Positions 56,891 to 64,000 of a stretch of DNA of 64,000 nt are shown piece after piece; the first letter of the stretch is position 1, and every line of letters begins with the position of its first letter. This DNA comes from Candidatus Woesearchaeota archaeon. Its GTDB lineage: Archaea; Nanobdellota; Nanobdellia; Woesearchaeales; GW2011-AR9. The position numbers were made by a program, and so were the translations under genes. Under the pieces are notes generated by a model. The model made no database searches, was not told the origin of the DNA, and saw nothing but the letters and a program-made list of their open reading frames with translations. The stretch lies in NCBI GenBank assembly GCA_018696595.1, contig JABHQW010000005.1, positions 1-64,000 of the forward strand, given 5' to 3'.

Positions 56891-57127
56891 CTAATTATTG
56901 CCAACACTTTCTTCAAACTCTTCTGCACAAGCTTCAGAACAAAAAGTATGGGGCTCACCTTCAAATTCTTTGATAAGTTTTTTCTCATTAATTGCACCAC
57001 CACACTCGGCACATTCAACAATCTTTTCTTCATCAGTGTAACCCTTCATGAAACTTTCTTCTAAATTTTCTTCCTCAGAGTAGTTCTCTTTTTTTACATT
57101 TCCTTCTTCAGCACTATATTCTTCCAT
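56891..57127 (-). CDS. Small TRASH/YHS-like zinc-finger protein
   Basis: 'CAECGGAINEKKLIKEFEGEPHTFCSEACAEEFEE'. Confidence 0.6.
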   Translation of the reverse strand: MEEYSAEEGNVKKENYSEEENLEESFMKGYTDEEKIVECAECGGAINEKKLIKEFEGEPHTFCSEACAEEFEESVGNN

Positions 57128-57214
57128 TTTTAGGTTATTTCGGGGGTTTTGCTTTTAAAGTTTTCTATTATACTATATATACCCATATACTTTGTGAAGG
57201 GGGGCATATAAGAA

Positions 57215-58345
57215 TTATTCCAAGATTATGCGCACAATCTTATTGATTGATCTTTCCCAAGAGAAAGAATAAGCGACTGTTTTACGAGCATTTCTACCCA
57301 AACGTTCCATTAATTCTTCATTCTTAAGCAATTTTTCAATTTTAATGGCTAACATAGTAGAACTATTCCTAGGAAAAAAGATCCCATTGTGATTACGAAT
57401 CAGATAATTCTTGATAAAACCAACCTTAGTTGCAATAACAGGTAAACCACAAGACATCGCCTCCAATGTAGCCAAAGAAGTTGTTTCTGTCAAACTAGGC
57501 ATTACAAAAATGTCCATCGCTTTAATGTATTTCTCAACATTATCAACAAAACCAGTAACTTTACAATTCTTGAGTTCTTTAAGTTTCTTAACTAATTCTG
57601 GATTCCCGTCTCCAACCATCAATAATTGTAAATTACTTTGCGCGGGTAATTTCTGAAAGGCTTCCATTAAGATGTTTATGTTTTTCTCATTAGAAATTCT
57701 TCCGACATAACCAATTACTTTTTTGTTTGGGTTAAGACCACACTTCTTTTTTTGTTCGGCTTTATCTTTTGAAGGGGAAAACTTTTCAATATCCACACCT
57801 AAACGGGCAACCTTAATGGGTGTCTTGACACCCCTCTTAACAAGTTCTTCTTTTAATTCTTGATAAGGAGCAATCACTAAAGAAGAAAGGTTTCCCAATC
57901 TTTTCATTAAAGGTTTCATAAAAAAATAAAGAATCTTTGTAAGGGGAGTAATTAGAAATTTCTTAAAAAAATCCCACAAATTAACATGCATATAAAAAAC
58001 TACTTTTTTCTTTTTTATTCTTCCTAAAACAATAGCAATCGCACTTAACATTGCTGGTCCTTGAACAAAAACAGTGTCTGTTTGATTAATTTGATTGATA
58101 ATCTTCTTGTAATTTTTGAAGGAAAATAGTTTTATTGAAGCATATCCTGATGATTTAATTATTTTAGAAACACCAATAAAAGTTATTTCCTTAGTGTCTT
58201 TTTTCTTTTCAAAGTTGGGAACAAGTAAATGATAATCAAAATCTCTATTCGCTCTTTTAGTAAATTCTTCAACAAATTTTAAAGTACCATCTATTTTAGG
58301 ATAATAAGTGTCCACCACAATTAATAGTTTTGGTTTTTCATTCAT
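57215..58345 (-). CDS. Family 4-like glycosyltransferase
   Basis: 'VIGYVGRISNEKNINILMEAFQKL', 'DIFVMPSLTETTSLATLEAMSCGLPVIATKVG'. Confidence 0.92.
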   Translation of the reverse strand: MNEKPKLLIVVDTYYPKIDGTLKFVEEFTKRANRDFDYHLLVPNFEKKKDTKEITFIGVSKIIKSSGYASIKLFSFKNYKKIINQINQTDTVFVQGPAMLSAIAIVLGRIKKKKVVFYMHVNLWDFFKKFLITPLTKILYFFMKPLMKRLGNLSSLVIAPYQELKEELVKRGVKTPIKVARLGVDIEKFSPSKDKAEQKKKCGLNPNKKVIGYVGRISNEKNINILMEAFQKLPAQSNLQLLMVGDGNPELVKKLKELKNCKVTGFVDNVEKYIKAMDIFVMPSLTETTSLATLEAMSCGLPVIATKVGFIKNYLIRNHNGIFFPRNSSTMLAIKIEKLLKNEELMERLGRNARKTVAYSFSWERSINKIVRIILE

Positions 58346-58992
58346 TTTATTCGAAAGAACTTTTCCGCAAAGAGAGTTCTAATTTTAATGCCATTTTTGA
58401 TTGCTCGAAATACCAGTAAGATAAATGGATATGCAACGTGAACTTTTTGGCTTTTAAATTCTTTTAAAGCATCTAACTTTCTGGAAAATGTTTTTCTTAC
58501 GTCTACATATAAAGCAGGCCAACTTGTTTTAAACGAAACAGGATTCCAAACAGAATAAACATAAACTTCTGGTTTTGGTTGAAAATTTACTTTTTCATAA
58601 AGATCTAAAGTTATTCTTTGTACTGTTTTATGGTCTGGGTGGGGATCTTCAATACTGTGAGTGAATATTTTAGTTGGTTTCTCTTTGTTAAGAATTTTAA
58701 GTAGTTTTTCTTCCAGATGATATTTATCATAATCTTCTTGAATCTTTTGATCACCTAACTTTAGAAAGATTGTTTCGCAACCCATTAATTCTCCCGCCAC
58801 TAGAGTTTCTTGGGATCTAATTCCTTTGATAACATGATCTTTTAACCAGAAATGTGATAATTCCCCCAAAGAGAAAACAACAGAGATTACTTTCTTACCT
58901 TCTTCAATGTATTTAGCGATAGTTCCGCCTGCCCCAATAACAAAATCATCAGTATGGGCCCCAAATACAAAGATTGTCTCTTTTTTCGCCAT
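58342..58992 (-). CDS. PIG-L/LmbE-family deacetylase
   Basis: 'FVFGAHTDDFVIGAGGTIAKY', 'THSIEDPHPDHKTVQR'. Confidence 0.9.
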   Translation of the reverse strand: MAKKETIFVFGAHTDDFVIGAGGTIAKYIEEGKKVISVVFSLGELSHFWLKDHVIKGIRSQETLVAGELMGCETIFLKLGDQKIQEDYDKYHLEEKLLKILNKEKPTKIFTHSIEDPHPDHKTVQRITLDLYEKVNFQPKPEVYVYSVWNPVSFKTSWPALYVDVRKTFSRKLDALKEFKSQKVHVAYPFILLVFRAIKNGIKIRTLFAEKFFRIK

Positions 58993-59076
58993 TGTAATGG
59001 GAAATATATTTTACTTTATTTAACTTTTTGTTTTATGGTAACTTTTATAAAGAAATAGTGAAATTAAACCTTTATT

Positions 59077-59182
59077 GCACCCGTAGTTTAATGGCTAGAA
59101 TCCGGGCCTTCCATAAGGCCTGTAATCAACTACTCGCTTTTGAAGTGAGCCTGTGATCCGGGTTCGAATCCCGGCGGGTGCA
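59077..59182 (+). tRNA. tRNA-Gly(TCC) with anticodon-loop intron
   Basis: GCACCCG/CGGGTGC acceptor; CGGGC-CTTCCA^A-GCCTG; CCGGG-TTCGAAT-CCCGG. Confidence 0.9.
59114..59147 (+). other. tRNA-Gly intron at 37/38 (34 nt)
   Basis: BHB: CUUC/GAAG central helix with 3-nt bulges CA^U and UG^A. Confidence 0.85.
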
Positions 59183-59196
59183 TTTATATTTCTTAT

Positions 59197-59556
59197 TCAA
59201 CCTAACCAGATCTGATCATCTTTAGAAAGAATTGTCCCCACATAATTCTGTTCTGCAAAATATTCAACTTGTTTCTTAGTCATCTTAGAAACAGGAACGT
59301 AACCAAAATCACGTTGAGGAACAGAATGTTCAATTCTTTGTTTTTTCAATTCCGTTAGAATCTGGTTTAAACCCAAGCTACCACACCGATAAAAGTGAAA
59401 GAAAGTCTTTCCATTACCAATCTCTTTGTAACCTTGAAAATTGTAACCAGTACCAAAAATAACCACATCAAATTTAGCGCGATTACTACTAGAAGCAGCA
59501 AGCTTTTCTTCCAAAGTTTCCGAAAGTTCAGGTAGTTTAAGCACTTTCCTGCCCAA
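59197..59556 (-). CDS. Hypothetical protein
   Basis: ORF track. Confidence 0.5.
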   Translation of the reverse strand: MGRKVLKLPELSETLEEKLAASSSNRAKFDVVIFGTGYNFQGYKEIGNGKTFFHFYRCGSLGLNQILTELKKQRIEHSVPQRDFGYVPVSKMTKKQVEYFAEQNYVGTILSKDDQIWLG

Positions 59557-59626
59557 ATATCAATGTAATATATAAAAGATTACATTCTGAAAGAGATAGT
59601 AAATATTAAATACTAATTATATTTCT

Positions 59627-59980
59627 TTGAGTATAGGTGATAGCATGAAGATAACTATTGATACAAAACACGACACTCATGAAGACATTCGCAAAGTGTT
59701 ACACATTCTAACTCACATTCTTGAAAACAAAGAAAGTAATGCTAAGTTAGATTCTAATTTTAATATCAATTCTAATATTAATTCAAATCCCGTAACTACT
59801 GAAGACAAACCAGCTGGATTTATGAACATGTTTGGAGATTCTTCAACATCAACACCAAGCGATGAACCCACTCAAACAGAACAAGAAACGGCTCCAGACT
59901 TCAGCAACTTCATGAATCTAATGAACAAGAAAGAAGATGATGGTGAAAATAAAGAAGAACCTAAGCTAGAGTTTTTCTAG
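59627..59980 (+). CDS. Hypothetical low-complexity acidic protein
   Basis: ORF track; N/S/T-rich. Confidence 0.5.
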   Translation: MSIGDSMKITIDTKHDTHEDIRKVLHILTHILENKESNAKLDSNFNINSNINSNPVTTEDKPAGFMNMFGDSSTSTPSDEPTQTEQETAPDFSNFMNLMNKKEDDGENKEEPKLEFF

Positions 59981-61221
59981 AAAACCCACATTAATCCCAA
60001 ACCCAAAAGAATTAGTACAACATAAAACGCTAGAATGATCTTACCAAATTTCTTTCTATCTCCAAAGATGTAAGCAATTCCGCCTTTCACACCAACATTA
60101 GTTAAAGCAGCAAGAAGAATTCCATTTCTCGCAATATCTAAAGATAAACTGGTTTTCGATAGTTGTGATAAAGAAACAGTAATTGCATCAACATCTGCAA
60201 ACCCTGAAATAAAACTTACTAAATAAACTCCTTTTGAAGACAAATAAACGTCAGCAACTTTTACTAAAGCTAAGATTACAGCAAAGAACACACCAAACTT
60301 TAATGCCGGACCCAAAGTAAAAGGAGAACTTAAATGAACTTTACCTTTAGCCTCTTTAGCTTTTCTCCATAACAGATAAGAAAAGATTGCACAGATCACA
60401 ATCAAGATTGAAATTGGCAAAATTAATTCCCACAACAATTCTTTATTAATTACAAACACTTCAATTAAAATTCTTACAAACATAATTGTATTGGCAAGAA
60501 TAACACCTAAAACCAAAGTACGATAAATCTTTGTTTCTTTCTTGCTTCTTACTGCGAAACTTGAAGTAACTGCTGTACTGGAAACTAAACCACCAAGAAT
60601 ACCAGCGATTGTAATTCCTCTTTCACCAAACCATTTCATTAACACATAACCAGCAAAACCAATCCCAGAAATGAAAACGACCATTAACCAAATAACGTAA
60701 GGATTAAACATTTCTAAAGGGCCGTAACCTTGATTTGGTAATAAAGGAAGAATAACAAAAGCAATTACTGCAAACTTTAAAGTGTCTGCCATCTCTAATG
60801 GTTTAATCTTTTTGGCAAAGTGATGCAACATTGATCGAGCATAAAGAATAATCGTAATAATAACTGCTAGGACAATTGCAAGAGTAACTTCCCCATAATA
60901 AGATAAAACGCCTAAAAAGAAAACTAAAAACCCAGCAACTTCTGATGTTGCCCCAGAATGATGCCGAGAATGGCCAGCAATGTTATAATAAGCAAAGATA
61001 ATAAGTATTCCCGTCAAGACAATACCAACAATCAGAATCATGGGAGAGATTAGTTCTCCAAGGTAAGCAGATAACGCACCAAACAAAGCAATTAATGGAA
61101 ACGTTCGAATACCAGCATAATCATTGCCTCTTTTTCTATACCTAGCATATTCTCTTTCTAGCCCGACAAGTGCTCCTAACGCTAACGCAATTAAAAAGTT
61201 TTGTAAGATTGCTAATTCCAT
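59977..61221 (-). CDS. MgtC/DUF4010-type membrane protein
   Basis: 'LALGALVGLEREYARYR', 'GIRTFPLIALFGAL', 'GGLVSSTAVTSSFA', 'SGFADVDAITVSL'. Confidence 0.82.
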   Translation of the reverse strand: MELAILQNFLIALALGALVGLEREYARYRKRGNDYAGIRTFPLIALFGALSAYLGELISPMILIVGIVLTGILIIFAYYNIAGHSRHHSGATSEVAGFLVFFLGVLSYYGEVTLAIVLAVIITIILYARSMLHHFAKKIKPLEMADTLKFAVIAFVILPLLPNQGYGPLEMFNPYVIWLMVVFISGIGFAGYVLMKWFGERGITIAGILGGLVSSTAVTSSFAVRSKKETKIYRTLVLGVILANTIMFVRILIEVFVINKELLWELILPISILIVICAIFSYLLWRKAKEAKGKVHLSSPFTLGPALKFGVFFAVILALVKVADVYLSSKGVYLVSFISGFADVDAITVSLSQLSKTSLSLDIARNGILLAALTNVGVKGGIAYIFGDRKKFGKIILAFYVVLILLGLGLMWVF

Positions 61222-61291
61222 TAATGTACCTCTTTTTAGTTAAGTAATGTTTTTTTGTTTATATATTTAACTCACCAACTCATTTAATTTT

Positions 61292-61372
61292 GTTATAAAA
61301 CCAACATGCACGGCGCTTTAGATTTCTTCTAGCGAAGAAATGCGCCTCCATTGGCAATGTAGGTTTTATAAC
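61292..61372. ncRNA. Structured ncRNA candidate, family 2 copy B (strand unknown)
   Basis: Terminal stem GTTATAAAACCaACAT/ATGTaGGTTTTATAAC 15/16; GGCGC/GCGCC; TTTCTTC/GAAGAAA; GCAC and TCCATTGGCA shared with copy A. Confidence 0.6.
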
Positions 61373-61387
61373 TAGATGAGCAACTAT

Positions 61388-62023
61388 CTAACCACACTCT
61401 TCTTTAACGCTCTTAATAGTAAACGTGAACTGAACAGACTTAATCGTTGGATGAGTAACAACTTCACTTTTTTCACCAACTAAAACAATAATGTATTGTT
61501 CGCTAAGTAATTTCCCTGCATTCTTTTTCTTAATCTTTACAGGAACAACAATATCATCAGATTCGGGACAATAATTTGGACCGGAAGCTAAAGCCCATTC
61601 TAAAGCGCCAGCAGCAGTATAATCTCCTTGTCCTCTGTTTAAAGTAAAAGTTTGACCATCACTTGTTTCAATTACAACAGAATTAAAGTTACATTTCTCT
61701 GTACAACCTTCTGTTTTATACAGGTTCGCAATCGTCCCACAATCCCCATCAATACAGAAAGTTCCAACTTCACATTCAGCATTAGTTTGACAACCAACAG
61801 TTTCTTCTACTTCTGGTTCGGGTTCTTCAGAAACAACGGGTTCTTCAGTTTCTTCTAAAGTTGTCTCAGGAATAACTTCTTTCACTTCAGAATCAATTCC
61901 TAAGGCGTCACCTAATTTTTCATAACTCTTTTCTTTCACATAATCGTAACTCAAATATCCAGTGGAAAATAGAACAACTAAAATCAACACAATAATAATT
62001 AATAACTTTTTCATCAATATCAC
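61388..62023 (-). CDS. Membrane-anchored Cys-containing protein
   Basis: N-terminal TM; 'CQTNAECEVGTFCIDGDCG'. Confidence 0.6.
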   Translation of the reverse strand: MILMKKLLIIIVLILVVLFSTGYLSYDYVKEKSYEKLGDALGIDSEVKEVIPETTLEETEEPVVSEEPEPEVEETVGCQTNAECEVGTFCIDGDCGTIANLYKTEGCTEKCNFNSVVIETSDGQTFTLNRGQGDYTAAGALEWALASGPNYCPESDDIVVPVKIKKKNAGKLLSEQYIIVLVGEKSEVVTHPTIKSVQFTFTIKSVKEECG

Positions 62024-62077
62024 CTGAAAATAAAGAAAGTTAATTGGTATATAAAAGTTTTTATGGTACCCTACAAT

Positions 62078-63184
62078 TTATTTCTTATCTTTATGTTTAA
62101 AATTGAAGCAACCAACAGTTCTAACATAACCATTTTTTAACAATGATTCAGTATTCAATTCTTCTGTAGCCCTACCTAAACAAGAAAAACATTTCTTTTC
62201 TTCATAGTTCTTGCAGGAATCTATACACTTACCAACATAATTATGTCCTCTAATAATCTTTGTAATGTCCTTTTCCCAAATCTCTGCCAAACTTTCCTGC
62301 TTAACATTTCCAAGAACGACTTGATCAGAAGCCACACAAGGATGTACGCCCCCTTTTTTATCAAGGTACAAATGATGATTAAATCTTGTACAGGGTGGAC
62401 TTGCTATATAAGTTCCGTGAGATTCCCATTCATTCCCGTATTCTTCTCTGTCAATCTGACTTAATTTTTCAATAACAGGTTTAGCAATTTTCTCAATAGC
62501 ATCAAGATTACAAGTTTTTCCCCTTCCACGAGAAATTGGAGTATCTGCATCAAAAATTAAATTATTATCCCGGGCATATCTAAAAATGTTTGGAAACTCT
62601 TTAGAACTTTCTTCTAAAAGGGTAGTGACTACTCCTAATCTACTTCCGTCATTATATCCTCTGTTAATCATTCTCTTTAGTGCATCATCTCTTCTTGCAG
62701 TGTATCCCTTGGAATCAACAATTTTGTCCTGGACAGCATTTATTTGGCTATTGTACTTAACCAACAATCTAATGTTTTGGTAATCGTCTAACTGATCTAA
62801 GACTTTATCTGTCAGTAAATCCCCGGTAGTAAAAATGGTGGTAAAAATATCTTTTGATTTATTGTAACCTAAAATATTGAACAAATCTGTTATATTTCTT
62901 TTATGAAATGGTTCTCCAGCCCCCACAATTCCAATTCTCGTCCCACCAAAAGAAGAGAATTCATCAATCACATCTAAAATTCTTTCAATCGAAACATTAT
63001 CTGAAGAAGAATCAACCCCACCAGACTCAGCAAAGCAATAACCACACTTAAGATGACAGCTCCCTCCAATCTCTAACCAAATTTCATCTAGTCGATCAAT
63101 TATGCAACCCAAGCCTTCGTGTGCAGATGTTTTCCAGTTTTTAATAGTTGTTTTGTTACCCATTAGTGAATAATCTAACGACAC
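62078..63184 (-). CDS. Radical SAM protein with SPASM-like C-terminal Cys cluster
   Basis: 'CHLKCGYCFAESGG' CxxxCxxC; C-term 'CIDSCKNYEEKKCFSC'. Confidence 0.88.
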   Translation of the reverse strand: MSLDYSLMGNKTTIKNWKTSAHEGLGCIIDRLDEIWLEIGGSCHLKCGYCFAESGGVDSSSDNVSIERILDVIDEFSSFGGTRIGIVGAGEPFHKRNITDLFNILGYNKSKDIFTTIFTTGDLLTDKVLDQLDDYQNIRLLVKYNSQINAVQDKIVDSKGYTARRDDALKRMINRGYNDGSRLGVVTTLLEESSKEFPNIFRYARDNNLIFDADTPISRGRGKTCNLDAIEKIAKPVIEKLSQIDREEYGNEWESHGTYIASPPCTRFNHHLYLDKKGGVHPCVASDQVVLGNVKQESLAEIWEKDITKIIRGHNYVGKCIDSCKNYEEKKCFSCLGRATEELNTESLLKNGYVRTVGCFNFKHKDKK

Positions 63185-63259
63185 AGTAATTAAACATTTC
63201 TATTAAAATATTTAATAAATGGAGAAAGTTTTATATAAACTATGCCCTTTTATTAAATA

Positions 63260-64000
63260 ATGACCCTAGATTTGAAAGACAAGAAAATACTTTTTGAATT
63301 AGACAAGGATAGTAATGCCAGTTTCTCAGAGATTGCTAAAAAAGTTCGACTTAGTAAAGAAGTAGTTTTTCATAGAATCAACCGACTTGTAGAAAAGAAA
63401 ATAATCTTAAAGTTTCATACTGTACCAGCAAGCTATCGATTTGGCCTAACTGCTTACAAAGTATATTTAAGATTAAGTGATATTTCAAAAGAAAACTGGG
63501 ACACATTAGTTAATTATTTAATAAAGAACAAAAAAGTTTTTTGGATTGGCACATGTAAAGGCCGGTGGGATTTAATATTTGGAATTTGGGCAAAGACAAT
63601 TGAAGATTTTTTTACAATTCATGATCAAATTTTAGATAAATTTAATAAATATATCCAGGACAAAGAACTTTCTATAAGTCGTGAGAGCTTCCAATATAAC
63701 AGAAGATGGTTTTATCATGACATATTAGACCCAGTAGAATTTAATTTTGGAGAAAAAGAAGAGAAAGTCCAATTAGATGAAAGAAATCAAGAAATATTAA
63801 ATATCTTGACAGATAATTCAAGAACAAAATTAATTGAAGTTTCCAAAAAAATTAAACTAAATTCTAAGATGGTAGCTTATAGAATTAAAAGAATGAAGAA
63901 AGAAGGAATAATAAAAGGTTACAAAATTTTATTAAACCCTTCTTTGATGGGATTTAGTACATGTAAAGCTTTTGTTTTTTTCAAAAATATAAATGAAACT
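63260..64000 (+). CDS. Lrp/AsnC-like regulator with two HTH modules (partial)
   Basis: Manual translation: 'LDLKDKKILFELDKDSNASFSEIAKKVRLSKEVVFHRI' and 'LDERNQEILNILTDNSRTKLIEVSKKIKLNSKMVAYRI'. Confidence 0.75.
   Translation, partial: MTLDLKDKKILFELDKDSNASFSEIAKKVRLSKEVVFHRINRLVEKKIILKFHTVPASYRFGLTAYKVYLRLSDISKENWDTLVNYLIKNKKVFWIGTCKGRWDLIFGIWAKTIEDFFTIHDQILDKFNKYIQDKELSISRESFQYNRRWFYHDILDPVEFNFGEKEEKVQLDERNQEILNILTDNSRTKLIEVSKKIKLNSKMVAYRIKRMKKEGIIKGYKILLNPSLMGFSTCKAFVFFKNINET

Noticed and set aside
1-64000. CRISPR array or cas genes
   Set aside because: No regularly spaced repeats seen; the Cas4-like Fe-S nuclease signature belongs to the helicase fusion at 39-42 kb.

Overview
AT-rich 64 kb archaeal window. 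Encoded L15e, archaeal-type ProRS, SepF, a VirB11/GspE-like ATPase and intron-containing tRNAs with BHB motifs suggest a DPANN-type genome (inference). The host backbone carries envelope and secretion genes, hydrolases, three tRNAs and several GC-rich structured intergenic RNAs. Between about 23.1 and 45.2 kb lies a probable integrated element. It has small RHH proteins, a RepA/AAA-like ATPase, a tyrosine recombinase with an overlapping Hjc-like nuclease, and a 16-kb single-strand BREX operon: brxA-brxB-brxC-pglX-pglZ-brxL plus a UvrD/RecB-type helicase with an Fe-S PD-(D/E)XK nuclease domain. Main unusual signals: (1) BrxA carries an N-terminal ribbon-helix-helix domain, and two copies of a GGATCTA-N6-TAGATC(C/T) palindrome bracket the TATA box of its promoter, suggesting BREX autoregulation; (2) a helicase-nuclease is appended to the BREX operon; (3) two of three tRNAs have a T-loop intron at 59/60 with BHB-like pairing; (4) two families of paralogous structured ncRNAs show compensatory stem changes; (5) a protein in the element resembles an FtsZ C-terminal domain without a GTPase domain; (6) an archaeal homologue of the 16S m7G1405 aminoglycoside-resistance methyltransferases; (7) a HEPN/MNT toxin-antitoxin-like pair. 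All family assignments come from motif reading by eye; no database search was run.
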